Shown in pieces: positions 46,037 through 55,701 of a stretch of 64,000 nucleotides of DNA. The stretch's first letter is position 1; the number at the start of each line of letters is the position of its first letter. Made by a program: the position numbers and the translations under genes. The notes under the pieces were generated by a model, which was not told where the DNA came from, did not search any database, and saw only the letters and a list, made by a program, of their open reading frames with translations. The stretch spans positions 695,001-759,000 of the forward strand of contig NZ_BROH01000001.1 in assembly GCF_027923545.1 (NCBI RefSeq), in the 5' to 3' direction. The DNA comes from Sinisalibacter aestuarii (lineage in GTDB: Bacteria; Pseudomonadota; Alphaproteobacteria; Rhodobacterales; Rhodobacteraceae).

Positions 46037-47324
46037 AACCGGTATCTGGGGCGTTGTCGCTCTCGGCGTCCTGCTCTTGCTCCGTCTGCCGGTGGCGCTG
46101 GCGCTGATCATCGTGTCTTTCTCCGGCATCTTGTCGATGATCGGGCTTAAGCCCGCGCTCGGTGTGCTTGCCAACACCCCCTATTCCTTCGTCGCAAGCT
46201 GGACGATGAGCGCGGTGCCGATGTTCCTGCTGATGGGCTTCGTCGCCTTCCATACCGGACTGACCGGCGGGCTGTTCGATGCCGCCAAGGTCTTCCTCGC
46301 GCGATTGCCGGGCGGGCTGGCGATCTCGTCGATCTTCGCCTGCTCGGGCTTCGCCGCGCTTTCCGGCTCTTCCGTGGCCACCGCCGCCGCGATGGGGCGT
46401 ATCGCCATCCCCGAGATGGTCAATGCGGGCTACCGCCCCTCGATTGCCGCCGGCTCCATCGCCGCGGGCGGCACGATCGGGGCGCTGATCCCGCCATCCA
46501 TCCTGATGATCATCTACGGCATCATCGCCGAAACCTCCGTCACCCAGGTGTTCATCGGCGGGGTGGGGATCGGGATCGCCACCGCAATTTCCTACACCAT
46601 CGTCGTGCTGATCATCAGCCTCACCCGCCCCGATATCATCCCGCCGCGCGCAAAGGTCGAAGCGGGCGAGGGCGCGCGCGTCTTCGTCAGGCTGCTGCCG
46701 ATCGCGGTGCTGATCGCGATCGTGTTCGGCGGGTTGTTCGCGGGCCTCTTCACCGCCACCGAGGCGGGCGCGGTGGGCGCGCTCGGCACGGTGATCGTCG
46801 CCGCCGCCACCGGCAGGCTCAGCCGTCAGGCGATCGCACGCTCGCTGATCGAAACGGTCACCACCACCGGCTCGCTCCTGATCATCGGCATCGCGGCAAC
46901 GATGTTCACCCGCTTTCTCGGCCTGTCGGGCCTGCAGAACTTCATCGCCCAGGCGGTGTCGAATGCCGAGCTTGGCTATGTCGGGCTGATGGTGATCATC
47001 GTCCTGATCTACCTCGCCCTCGGCACCTTCATGGAGCCCTTCGGCGCCATGCTGGTGACGCTGCCGGTGTTTCTGCCAGTGCTGGAGGCCCAGCATATCG
47101 ACCTTGTCTGGTTCGGCGTTCTGGTGGTGAAGCTGCTTGAGATCGGGATGATCACGCCGCCTGTCGGGCTGAACGTCTTCGTGATCCGGAACGTGGCGCA
47201 TCAATACGCCTCGGTGATGCAGATCTTCAAAGGGGTCGTCCCCTTCCTGATCGCCGATATCGTCGTGGTCGCCGTAGTGATCGCCGTGCCGGGGCTGGTG
47301 CTGTTCCTGCCGGGGCTGCTTTAG
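46026..47324 (+). CDS. dctM: TRAP transporter large permease subunit (DctM family)
   Basis: A 432-residue transporter with about 12 helices. The family motifs GLTGGLFDAAKVFLARLPGG, ALSGSSVATAAAMG, AAGGTIGALIPPSI and the C-terminal ITPPVGLNVFVI are present. GAGGAGG precedes the ATG. Its TAG interlocks with the stop of the convergent urtE gene (three shared bases). Confidence 0.94.
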   Translation: MSVETGIWGVVALGVLLLLRLPVALALIIVSFSGILSMIGLKPALGVLANTPYSFVASWTMSAVPMFLLMGFVAFHTGLTGGLFDAAKVFLARLPGGLAISSIFACSGFAALSGSSVATAAAMGRIAIPEMVNAGYRPSIAAGSIAAGGTIGALIPPSILMIIYGIIAETSVTQVFIGGVGIGIATAISYTIVVLIISLTRPDIIPPRAKVEAGEGARVFVRLLPIAVLIAIVFGGLFAGLFTATEAGAVGALGTVIVAAATGRLSRQAIARSLIETVTTTGSLLIIGIAATMFTRFLGLSGLQNFIAQAVSNAELGYVGLMVIIVLIYLALGTFMEPFGAMLVTLPVFLPVLEAQHIDLVWFGVLVVKLLEIGMITPPVGLNVFVIRNVAHQYASVMQIFKGVVPFLIADIVVVAVVIAVPGLVLFLPGLL

Positions 47325-48016
47325 ACGGAGACGCTTTTCAGCAACGCATCTTTTGCCAGTTCGCCCTTGCCGCCTTCGAGGATCACCTCGCCCCGGCGCA
47401 GCACGGTGAAGGTGTCGGCCAGCTCATAGGCAAACTCGAAATATTGCTCGACAAGCACGATGGCCATCCGGCCTTCGTCGCGCAATTTCCGGATCACCTC
47501 GCCGATCATCTGGATGATGTTGGGCTGGATGCCCTCGGTCGGCTCGTCCATGAGCAGCAGCTTGGGCCGGGTGATCAGCGCGCGGGCAATGGCGAGCTGC
47601 TGTTGCTGACCGCCCGAAAGATCGCCGCCGCGCCGGTGCTGCATCTCCCTGAGCACCGGAAACAGCTCGAACATGTCTTCCGGCACCGCGTGATCGCCTT
47701 TCGGCAGGCAGGAAAAGCCGGTTTCGAGGTTTTCGCGCACGGTCAGCAGCGGGAAAATCTCGCGCCCCTGCGGCACCAGGGCGATGCCCTTGCGGGCGAG
47801 CGCATGGGCCGGCAGCACCGGCAGGCTCTCGCCATCCAGCGCCACCGTGCCGCCCGAGCGGTTATGCCGCCCGGAAATGGCGCGGATGAGAGAGGTCTTG
47901 CCCACCCCGTTGGTGCCCATCACGCAGGTGACCGCGCCGGTGCTGGCCTCAAGGTCGATCCCGTGCAGGATCTGGCTGTGGCCGTAATGCAGGGTGAGGT
48001 TCTCGATTTTCAGCAT
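47321..48016 (-). CDS. urtE: Urea ABC transporter ATP-binding protein UrtE
   Basis: A 231-residue ATPase. Walker A is GTNGVGKTS, the signature LSGGQQQQLAIARAL and Walker B LLLMDEP. EGIQPNII after Walker B is typical for UrtE among branched-chain-type ATPases. It is the last gene of urtABCDE and lies three bases after urtD. Confidence 0.94.
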   Translation of the reverse strand: MLKIENLTLHYGHSQILHGIDLEASTGAVTCVMGTNGVGKTSLIRAISGRHNRSGGTVALDGESLPVLPAHALARKGIALVPQGREIFPLLTVRENLETGFSCLPKGDHAVPEDMFELFPVLREMQHRRGGDLSGGQQQQLAIARALITRPKLLLMDEPTEGIQPNIIQMIGEVIRKLRDEGRMAIVLVEQYFEFAYELADTFTVLRRGEVILEGGKGELAKDALLKSVSV

Positions 48017-48019
48017 GAT

Positions 48020-48760
48020 CTAGCGCCCCAGGTAAACGTCGATGACCTGCTGGTCGGCGGTCACATGGTCGAGGCTGCCTTCGGCCAGCACCGAGCCTTC
48101 ATGCAGCACGGTCACCCGGCAATCGAGGCGGCGGATGAATTCCATATCGTGCTCGACAACCACCACCGCGCGGGTTCTGGCCGCTTCGACGAGGATTTCG
48201 GTCGTATGCTCCCGTTCCGCCGGGGTCATCCCGGCGGCGGGTTCGTCCACCAGCAGAAGGCGCGGCTCCTGCGCGAGCAGCATCCCGATTTCCAGCCATT
48301 GCTTCTGGCCATGGCTGAGTTCGCCCGATTTGCGCGTCAGCTCCTCGGCCAGCCCGATCTCTTCGGCCAGGTCCGCCACCCGGTCGAGGTCTTCGCCCGC
48401 AGGCTTCCAGAACAATACGCGGAACGGCCCACGGTCCTTCTTCAGCGCCATGAGCAGGTTTTCCTGCACCGACTGGTCTTCGAACACGGTGGGTTTCTGA
48501 AACTTCCGCCCGATCCCCTCGCGCGCAATCTGCGCCTCGTTCATCTTCAGCAGCGACCGGCCCAGTTCCCCCCAGAGGATGCGGCCCTCGTCGGGTTTGG
48601 TCTTGCCGGTCACAATGTCCATGAACGTGGTCTTGCCCGCCCCGTTCGGCCCGATGATGGCACGCAGCTCCGCCGGGCCGATTTCGAACGAGAGGTTATT
48701 GATGGCGCGAAACCCGTCGAAGGTGACCGAAACGCCCGAGACTTCCAGCAGCGCGCTCAT
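48020..48760 (-). CDS. urtD: Urea ABC transporter ATP-binding protein UrtD
   Basis: A 246-residue ATPase. Walker A is GPNGAGKTT, the signature LSHGQKQWLEIGM (typical of UrtD) and Walker B LLLVDEPAAGMTPAE. The chosen ATG overlaps the urtC stop by four bases; longer in-frame extensions are not family-like. Confidence 0.94.
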   Translation of the reverse strand: MSALLEVSGVSVTFDGFRAINNLSFEIGPAELRAIIGPNGAGKTTFMDIVTGKTKPDEGRILWGELGRSLLKMNEAQIAREGIGRKFQKPTVFEDQSVQENLLMALKKDRGPFRVLFWKPAGEDLDRVADLAEEIGLAEELTRKSGELSHGQKQWLEIGMLLAQEPRLLLVDEPAAGMTPAEREHTTEILVEAARTRAVVVVEHDMEFIRRLDCRVTVLHEGSVLAEGSLDHVTADQQVIDVYLGR

Positions 48761-49989
48761 TCCTCGGCCTCCTTCTCGCGCAAGGAGCCCATATCGGGGC
48801 CAAGATCGGCGCCGTGCCGGTCGGGCGTGCGCCGCCCGGTCCAGAGATCGAACAGCCCGCCGATGCCCTTGGGGGCAAAGAGGGTGACGCCGACGAAGCT
48901 GAGGCCCAGCAGGATCGTCCACCAGTCGACCCAGGAGATCGTGTAGAAGCCGAGGTTGATGTCAGGCGCCTGCCCGCCGGTGAAATACGTCGAGACGAGC
49001 GAGACGAACACGGCCCCGATCACCGCGCCATAGAGCCTTCCGCGCCCGCCGATGGCGACCCAGACGGCGAGGTAGATCGAGGCAATGGGCGCGATTTCGG
49101 CGGGGTTCACGATGCCCGCCTGCGGGTAGTAGAGCGCCCCGGCGATACCGGCGATCATCGCCGTTACGGTAAACAGGAACAGCTTGTAGCCCTCCACCGA
49201 ATAGCCAAGGAAGCGCACCCGCGCCTCGTTGTCGCGGATGCCGCGGATCACCGAGCCGAACTTGCCCGAGACGATCCAGGCGGCAAAGACATAGCCGAGC
49301 GCCAGCGCCAGCGCCGAGGCCCAGAAGAACCACACCGAGAGCACCGATTGCGGCACATGGTCGAGATGAGGGATGTTCTGCAGCCCCGAAAGCCCGTTAT
49401 TGCCGCGCAATCCGCTGTCGTTCTGGAACAGGTAGAGCGAAAGCGCGAGGGTCATCGCTTGTGTGAGGATCGAGAGATAGACGCCGGTCACGCGCGAGCG
49501 GAAGGCGAGCCAGCCGAAGATCAGCGCGAGCAGGCCGGGCACGGCGACGACGAGGATAAGCTGGATCGTCAGGCTGTCGGCAAAGGCCCAGACGGGCGGA
49601 AACTCCGACGAGCCGACAACGCCGAAGATCTGCGTGCCGATGGCGTCCACCACCTCCTGATCGGTCGGCGGGATCGGCGACGACGCCAGCGAATCCACGA
49701 CGATCTGCCGCGTGCGCTCATACATCAGCCACATGCCGATCATATAGCCGCCGAGGCCGAAGAAGGCGAAATGGCCGAGGCTGAGAATGCCGGCATAGCC
49801 CCAGACAAGGTCCATCGCCACGGCGATAAGCGCGAGGGTCAGGGTCTTGCCCAGCGTTTTCACGAAGCTGGTGGAGATGATCCCCATTCCAAACCCTTCC
49901 GACATCACCGTCACGGCAATGGTGAACAGCGCCAGCACGGCAAGGAAGATCAGCACCGAGGGGTTGCGGGCGAGGAAGGTGCGGTTCAT
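48757..49989 (-). CDS. urtC: Urea ABC transporter permease UrtC
   Basis: A 410-residue permease of the branched-chain type with about ten helices. LVWGYAGILSLGHFAFFGLGGYMIGMW (in two parts) and IRDNEARVRFLGYSVEGYKL are typical UrtC motifs. CGGAGGG lies six bases before the ATG at 49989. Between it and urtB is a 79-base gap with two hairpins. Confidence 0.93.
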   Translation of the reverse strand: MNRTFLARNPSVLIFLAVLALFTIAVTVMSEGFGMGIISTSFVKTLGKTLTLALIAVAMDLVWGYAGILSLGHFAFFGLGGYMIGMWLMYERTRQIVVDSLASSPIPPTDQEVVDAIGTQIFGVVGSSEFPPVWAFADSLTIQLILVVAVPGLLALIFGWLAFRSRVTGVYLSILTQAMTLALSLYLFQNDSGLRGNNGLSGLQNIPHLDHVPQSVLSVWFFWASALALALGYVFAAWIVSGKFGSVIRGIRDNEARVRFLGYSVEGYKLFLFTVTAMIAGIAGALYYPQAGIVNPAEIAPIASIYLAVWVAIGGRGRLYGAVIGAVFVSLVSTYFTGGQAPDINLGFYTISWVDWWTILLGLSFVGVTLFAPKGIGGLFDLWTGRRTPDRHGADLGPDMGSLREKEAEE

Positions 49990-50010
49990 GCCCGGCCCTC
50001 CGTTCGGGCG

Positions 50011-50055
50011 CCGGAGTTTTTGCAAAACTCCGGGCCGTTTTCTTTCAAAGAAAAC
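50011..50055. repeat. Two perfect hairpins in the urtB-urtC gap
   Basis: CCGGAGTTTT-TGC-AAAACTCCGG (50011-50033) and GTTTTCTTT-C-AAAGAAAAC (50037-50055) stand three bases apart. Both are perfect. They resemble a dispersed palindromic element more than a terminator, since urtC continues the operon; they may tune mRNA decay or urtC expression. Confidence 0.65.
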
Positions 50056-50068
50056 ATGCGCGTCATGC

Positions 50069-52033
50069 TCAGTCCCCCGCTGCCCGTCCCTTGAGCGCGA
50101 TGATCCCGCGCGGCCGGAACTGGATGAAAACAATGATGAAGATGATCATGTAGGTCTGCGCCGCCAGCGTGTTGGAGGGGTTCAGCCATTCGATCCCCTT
50201 TTGCAGCCCGCCGATCAGCCCGGCACCCAGCAGCGTGCCCCAGATATTGCCGACGCCGCCCACGACCACCGTCATGAAGCTCTGCACGATGTAATCCTGC
50301 CCAAGCTCCGAGGTGACCTTGGCAAACAGGCCGATGGCCACGCCCGCGATCCCGGCAATGCCCGAGCCGAGGCCGAAGGTGAGCATGTTGACCCGCCCCG
50401 GATTGATCCCCATTGCACCGGCCATGCCCGGGTTCTGGGTCACCGCCCGCGTCTCCAGCCCCAGCCGGGTGCGCTTCATGATGAAGAGAAAGAGCGCGAG
50501 GAACAGCATCGCCAGCACGAAGATCGCGATCCGGATATAGGAGATCGAAACCACGTCGTTCAGCACCCAGGCGCCGCCCAGCCAGTCGGGCGAGGTCAGC
50601 GGCCGCGCCTGCGTGCCGAAGATGTTCTTGAACAGCTGTTGCAGCGCGATCGAGATGCCGAAGGTCGCCAGCAGCGTTTCCAGCGGGCGGTTGTAAAGCC
50701 AGCGGATCACCAGCCGTTCCATCGCCACCCCGGCGGCGAAGGTGACGGCGAAGGCAAGCGGGATCGCCACGGCGATGGAGGCGGTATGATTGGGGATGAG
50801 CTGCTGCACCACGTAGCCGGTATAGGCCCCCATCATGATGAACTCGCCATGCGCCATGTTGATCACCCCCATCACCCCGAAGGTGATGGCAAGGCCGATG
50901 GCGGCGAGGAAATAGATCGAGCCGAGCGAGAGCGCGTCGAGCCCGAGATCGAGCGCCTGGTTCAGCCCCACCTTGGTGCTGATCCGCGTCAGCGCCGCTT
51001 CCGCGGCCCCGGTCACGGCGGGTGAGGGTTCGGCATAGATCTGGGCGAAGCGGTGCGCATCGAGCGCGGCGGAAATCTCGGCCTCGGTGCGGTAGGCGGG
51101 CACGAGCCCCCCGGCGGCGAGCGCGGTATAAGCGCCGACGCGCCGGGCCGGATCGGACAATTCCGCCACCGGCACACCGCCCACATTCCCAGCGTCGATA
51201 TGCGCGGCCAGAGCGGCGCGCACATCGCCTTCGGTCACGCGCGGCGGGGCCAGCCCGGCTTCGGCGAGCATGGCATAGGCGGTGTCGCGCGGCAGCGCCT
51301 CCGAGCCGGGGCGCAGCACGCGGGCCACGTTGATGCCCCCGGGCACCTCGCCCGCGTAAACTCTGAGCGTGGTCGCCACCAGCGGGTTGAGCGCGGCCCG
51401 CACATCGACGCCAAGATCGCCCGCCATCTCCTCGATGGCCGCGATCCGCGCCGCTTCGTCGGGGTCATAGGAAATCGTCAGCAGCCGTTCCAGCCGCTCC
51501 TTGCGGGCCTTGAGCGCCGCGTCGGCCTCTGGGTCTATCGAGGCGCGCAGCGGCGCCAGAAGATCGGCATTGGCGCTGCGTTCGAGCGAGGTCAGCGCAT
51601 CGGCGCGGCGGGCCGGGTCCGGATCGAGAAGCTGGAATTGCACCAGCGCCGTGCCAAGCAGCCCGCGCACCCCGGCATTCGGCTTGAGCTGGGTCAGATC
51701 GCCCTTGTCGGCCTCGCCTATCGCGTCGCCGCTGTCGAAGTCGATCAGCCGGTAGGTGCTGGCGTCGATCTGTTCGGCGCGGAAGAACCAGCCATCCGAC
51801 TGGCGCTGCCACATATCCTTGGCCTGCCAGGCTTCCAGCACCGCCTGCGCCTGCGGCAGCCCGGAGCCCGCCACCGCATCAATGGCCGGACCGATGGTCC
51901 TGCGCGAGCTTTCGGCGATGACCTCGGCATGTGCCTGAAGCACCGTCTGCATCGGGCCGGGTTCGCTTTGCGCGAAGGCCTGGGTCGCCAGCAGAAGCAT
52001 GGCCAGAAGGACCAGAAAAAACCGTTTCAGCAT
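50069..52033 (-). CDS. urtB: Urea ABC transporter permease UrtB
   Basis: A 654-residue protein. A signal peptide (ending near TQAFAQ) and a helical, repeat-like periplasmic region of about 330 residues precede the permease part (about 365-654), where GLAITFGVMGVINMAHGEFIMMGAY (in two parts) is diagnostic. The long N-terminal extension is typical of UrtB but not of LivH. Confidence 0.94.
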   Translation of the reverse strand: MLKRFFLVLLAMLLLATQAFAQSEPGPMQTVLQAHAEVIAESSRRTIGPAIDAVAGSGLPQAQAVLEAWQAKDMWQRQSDGWFFRAEQIDASTYRLIDFDSGDAIGEADKGDLTQLKPNAGVRGLLGTALVQFQLLDPDPARRADALTSLERSANADLLAPLRASIDPEADAALKARKERLERLLTISYDPDEAARIAAIEEMAGDLGVDVRAALNPLVATTLRVYAGEVPGGINVARVLRPGSEALPRDTAYAMLAEAGLAPPRVTEGDVRAALAAHIDAGNVGGVPVAELSDPARRVGAYTALAAGGLVPAYRTEAEISAALDAHRFAQIYAEPSPAVTGAAEAALTRISTKVGLNQALDLGLDALSLGSIYFLAAIGLAITFGVMGVINMAHGEFIMMGAYTGYVVQQLIPNHTASIAVAIPLAFAVTFAAGVAMERLVIRWLYNRPLETLLATFGISIALQQLFKNIFGTQARPLTSPDWLGGAWVLNDVVSISYIRIAIFVLAMLFLALFLFIMKRTRLGLETRAVTQNPGMAGAMGINPGRVNMLTFGLGSGIAGIAGVAIGLFAKVTSELGQDYIVQSFMTVVVGGVGNIWGTLLGAGLIGGLQKGIEWLNPSNTLAAQTYMIIFIIVFIQFRPRGIIALKGRAAGD

Positions 52034-52093
52034 ATGCCCGCGCGCCCCAGGAGAGTGACGGCGGCGAGGCCGGGGCCCCGCCGCCGGTTGGTC

Positions 52094-53377
52094 TTAGTAG
52101 TTCGAGCCGATCTGCACGCAGGTCTCGGTCTCGGTGTTGTACATGCCGCAGCCGAGATCTTTCCAATCCGACACCAGCACCGCCGATTCCGGCAGGAAAT
52201 CGGTCCAGGCATCGCCCGGCACCGGCTCGGTCTGGCTGATGATGTCGAACTGGCCATCGGCCAGGATCTCGCCGATCAGCACCGGCTTGGAGAGGTGATG
52301 GTTCACCCCCATGACGGCGGTGCCGCCGGTGAGGTTGGGGAATTCCTGGCCCCACATCGCCTCGCGCACGGCATCCACATCGGTGCTGCCGGCGGCGGTG
52401 GCGGCGTTCACCCACATGTTGAAGCCGATATAATGGGCTTCCATCGGGTCGTTGGTCACCCGCGCCTCGTCGCCGATGAACTCGTGCCAGGCGGCGATGA
52501 ATTCGGCGTTGGCCGGCGTGTCGGCGGACATGAAGTAGTTCCACGCGGCAAGATGGCCGACGAGGTTCGAGGTGTCGAGGCCCGAAAGCTCTTCTTCCCC
52601 CACCGAGAAGGCGACCACGGGAATGTCGTCCGCCGAAATCCCGGCGGCGGCAAGCTCCTTGTAGAAGCCGATATTGGCGTCGCCGTTGATGGTGGAGATC
52701 ACGCCCACCTTCTTGCCGTCGGCCCCCAGCGCCACCACGTCGGCGACGATCTTCGACCAGTCCGAATGGCCGAACGGGGTGTAGTTGACGAAGATGTCCT
52801 CTTCCGCGATCCCCTTGGATTTCAGGTAGCTCTCAAGAATGTTGTTGGTCGTGCGCGGATAGACGTAATCGGTGCCGAGCAGCGCGAATTTTTCCACCCC
52901 GAGCTCGTCGAGGAAATAATCGGTGGCCGGGATCGCCTGCTGGTTCGGCGCGGCGCCGGTATAGAACACGTTTTTCGAGCTTTCCTCGCCCTCGTATTGC
53001 ACCGGGTAGAACAGAAGCCCGTTCAGCTCCTCGATCACCGGCAGCACCGATTTGCGGCTCACCGAGGTCCAGTTGCCGAAGATCACGTCAACCTCGTGAA
53101 CGGTCAGAAGCTCGCGGGCCTTTTCGGCGAAGAGCGGCCAGTCCGAGGCCGGGTCGACCACCACCGCTTCCAGATCGCAGCCGAGCAGGCCGCCCTTGGC
53201 GTTCTGCTGCTCGACGAGCATCAGCATCGTGTCTTTCAGCGTGGTCTCGGAAATCGCCATCGTGCCCGAGAGCGAGTGGAGAACGCCAACCTTGATCGGG
53301 CAATCCTGGGCGGCGGCGGCAGTACTCATCGCGGCAGCGGCGACGGTGCTGACAAGCGCAGTCTTAATGAAATTCAT
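52094..53377 (-). CDS. urtA: Urea ABC transporter substrate-binding protein UrtA
   Basis: A 427-residue periplasmic protein with a signal peptide ending near TAAAAQ. IKVGVLHSLSGTMAISE, VIFGNWTSVSRKSVLPV and FYPVQYEGEESSKNVFYTGAAPNQQ (in two parts) are UrtA hallmarks. It heads the urtABCDE operon. No urease genes are in this window. The 359 bases before it must hold the promoter, but I see no clear NtrC or sigma-54 site. Confidence 0.95.
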   Translation of the reverse strand: MNFIKTALVSTVAAAAMSTAAAAQDCPIKVGVLHSLSGTMAISETTLKDTMLMLVEQQNAKGGLLGCDLEAVVVDPASDWPLFAEKARELLTVHEVDVIFGNWTSVSRKSVLPVIEELNGLLFYPVQYEGEESSKNVFYTGAAPNQQAIPATDYFLDELGVEKFALLGTDYVYPRTTNNILESYLKSKGIAEEDIFVNYTPFGHSDWSKIVADVVALGADGKKVGVISTINGDANIGFYKELAAAGISADDIPVVAFSVGEEELSGLDTSNLVGHLAAWNYFMSADTPANAEFIAAWHEFIGDEARVTNDPMEAHYIGFNMWVNAATAAGSTDVDAVREAMWGQEFPNLTGGTAVMGVNHHLSKPVLIGEILADGQFDIISQTEPVPGDAWTDFLPESAVLVSDWKDLGCGMYNTETETCVQIGSNY

Positions 53378-53653
53378 CTGTCTCTCCTGGAGCGCGGGGG
53401 TTGACCTGCGTCATTGAAGCAAAGCGCATTTTCCGGCAGGGTCCCCCCGCAACGTCTTAGGTTGCATCCGTGTGGCGGCCGGGCAGAGCGCAACTTCGTT
53501 TGGCCGTCACACACCCCCTCAACTCACATCGGCGTGACGAGGCAGGCACCAAGACGATTGGCTGCGGTTTCCCCTGAGGCAATTTTTTGACTCGCGGAAA
53601 GCAGGCGCACGGGGGCCGCGCTCCAATTTTGGGCAGCTTGCCGGTGGCATGCA

Positions 53654-53697
53654 CAAAAAACAGCCACCCCTCGCTGCGCTGCCGCATCGAGGGGTGG
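53654..53697 (-). terminator. Rho-independent terminator of the acetoacetyl-CoA synthetase gene
   Basis: On the minus strand CCACCCCTCG and CGAGGGGTGG form a 10-bp stem with a 14-base loop, followed by CTGTTTTTT. It lies 40 bases after the stop of the synthetase. Confidence 0.85.
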
Positions 53698-53736
53698 GCC
53701 GGAACAGCTCTGAGTCGGGGAGAACGGAGGCGCGGC

Positions 53737-55701
53737 TCAGCCGCCCGAGAGCGCCGGGAACCCGTCGAGCGCCTGCGGGTTGTCGAGCGCGCCGACATTC
53801 TTGACCTTGCGGCCATGCACCACGTCTTTCACCGCAAGCTCCGAGATCTTGCCGGACTTGGTGCGCGGAATGTCGGCCACTTCCAGGATTTCGGCGGGCA
53901 CATGGCGCGGCGAGCTTCCGGCGCGGATGGCGGCCTTGATCCGGGCAATCAACGCACCGGTCAGGTTCTGCCCCGCCGCCATCACCACGAAGAGCACCAC
54001 CCGCTGATCGCCATCGGAATCGACCCCGATCACGACGCTCTCGCGCAGTTCGGGAAACTTCTCGACCTCGGCATAGATCTCCGCCGTGCCGATCCGCACG
54101 CCACCGGGGTTGAGCGTGGCATCCGAGCGGCCATGGATCACGTAGCCGCCATGTTCGGTGCGCTCGGCATAATCGCCCTGGCACCAGATGCCCTCGAACA
54201 GCTCGAAATAGGCGCTGCGGTAGCGGCTGCCATCCTCGTCGCCCCAGAACCCGAGTGGCATCGACGGGAAGGCGGCGGTGCAGACAAGCTCGCCCTTTTC
54301 GCCCGGCGGGGCCGGGGTGTCGGGGGCCGACCAGACATCGACCGGCATGCCGAAGCCGCCGCCCTGGATTTCGCCCGCCCAGACCGGCGCGGTCGGGTCG
54401 CCGCCGACGAAGCACGACACGATGTCGGTGCCGCCGGAAATCGAGGCGAGATGCACATCCCGCTTCACCGCGTCGTAGATGAACTCGAAGCCATGCACGA
54501 GCAGCGGCGAACCGGTCGAGAAGACCGTGCGCAGGGCGGACAGGTCATGCTCCGCTTTTGGCTCGAAGCCCGATTTGCGCAGCGTGTCGATATACTTGGC
54601 GGAGGTGCCGAACTGGCTGAAGCGCTCTTCGGCGGCAAAATCCCACAGCACGCCGGGGCCGGGGGCAAACGGCGAGCCGTCGAACAGCATCAGCGTCGCA
54701 CCGCGCGCGAGGCCCGACATCAGCCAGTTCCACATCATCCAGCCCAGCGTGGTGAAGTAGAACAGCCGGTCGCCCGGTTTCAGATCGCCATGCAGCGCGT
54801 GTTCCTTCAGATGCTGGAGCAGCACCCCGCCGGAGCGGTGCACGATACATTTCGGCGCGCCGGTCGTGCCGGAGGAAAACAGGATGTAGAGTGGATGGTC
54901 GAAGGGCACGCGGGTGAAGCGGAGCGGCGCCACCACCTCGCCCGCGGTGAAGCCATCCCAGCTTATGCCGCCGGGCAGCGTGGCCGCCACCGCTTCGGCC
55001 TCGCCGAGATAGTCGATCACAACCACCTGCTCGACGGAGGTCAGCCCGGCGCGGACCTCGGCGAGCTTCTCGGCGATCCCGATCCGTTTGCCGTTGTACC
55101 AGTAGCCATCGGTGGTGATGAGCAGCTTGGGCGCGATCTGGGCGAAGCGGTCCAGCACCGCACGGGTGCCGAAATCGGGCGAGGCGGAGGACCAGACCGC
55201 GCCGAGCGACACCACGGCCAGCATCGCCGCCACGCTCTCGGGACGGTTCGGCAAAAGCCCCGCCACCCGGTCGCCCTCACCCACCCCGGCTTTGGCGAGC
55301 GCCTGCTGCATCTTCGAGACCTGCGCCACCAACTCGCCCCAGCTCCAGCTCATCCGCGCCTTGTCTTCGCCCCGGAAGACAAGCGCCGGAATATCGTCAT
55401 CGGCGGGCCGGGCAAGGCCCAGCAGGTTCTCGGCGAAGTTGAGCGAGGCGCCGGGGAAGAAACGCTCGCCCAGCATACCTTCGCCTGTGATCCAGGGGGC
55501 CTCGCCCTTGTCGCCGATCACGCCGAAAAAGTCCCAGATCGCCGACCAGAAATCCGCCCGGTTCGCCACCGACCAGTCGCGCAGCGCCGCGCCGGACGCC
55601 AGCGCCGTGCCGGCCCGCGCGTTCACGAAGGCGTTGAACCGCATGATCTCGCTGTCACGCAGACGCGCCTCGGACGGGGTCCAGATCGGGGTGGTCATCA
55701 T
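53737..55701 (-). CDS. Acetoacetyl-CoA synthetase (acetoacetate-CoA ligase)
   Basis: A 654-residue ANL-superfamily ligase activating acetoacetate, linking ketone bodies or poly-hydroxybutyrate breakdown to central metabolism. Visible motifs are FFPGASLNFAENLL, the P-loop LFSSGTTGAPKCIVH, SISGGTDIVSCF and the C-terminal IPRTKSGKISELAVKD with the catalytic lysine. The length matches the family. AAGGAGG lies before two consecutive ATG codons. Confidence 0.94.
   Translation of the reverse strand: MMTTPIWTPSEARLRDSEIMRFNAFVNARAGTALASGAALRDWSVANRADFWSAIWDFFGVIGDKGEAPWITGEGMLGERFFPGASLNFAENLLGLARPADDDIPALVFRGEDKARMSWSWGELVAQVSKMQQALAKAGVGEGDRVAGLLPNRPESVAAMLAVVSLGAVWSSASPDFGTRAVLDRFAQIAPKLLITTDGYWYNGKRIGIAEKLAEVRAGLTSVEQVVVIDYLGEAEAVAATLPGGISWDGFTAGEVVAPLRFTRVPFDHPLYILFSSGTTGAPKCIVHRSGGVLLQHLKEHALHGDLKPGDRLFYFTTLGWMMWNWLMSGLARGATLMLFDGSPFAPGPGVLWDFAAEERFSQFGTSAKYIDTLRKSGFEPKAEHDLSALRTVFSTGSPLLVHGFEFIYDAVKRDVHLASISGGTDIVSCFVGGDPTAPVWAGEIQGGGFGMPVDVWSAPDTPAPPGEKGELVCTAAFPSMPLGFWGDEDGSRYRSAYFELFEGIWCQGDYAERTEHGGYVIHGRSDATLNPGGVRIGTAEIYAEVEKFPELRESVVIGVDSDGDQRVVLFVVMAAGQNLTGALIARIKAAIRAGSSPRHVPAEILEVADIPRTKSGKISELAVKDVVHGRKVKNVGALDNPQALDGFPALSGG

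Noticed and set aside
45960-47204. 414-codon frame antisense to dctM
   Set aside because: The coding strand has all DctM motifs; the antisense product is charged and repetitive as expected for a shadow.
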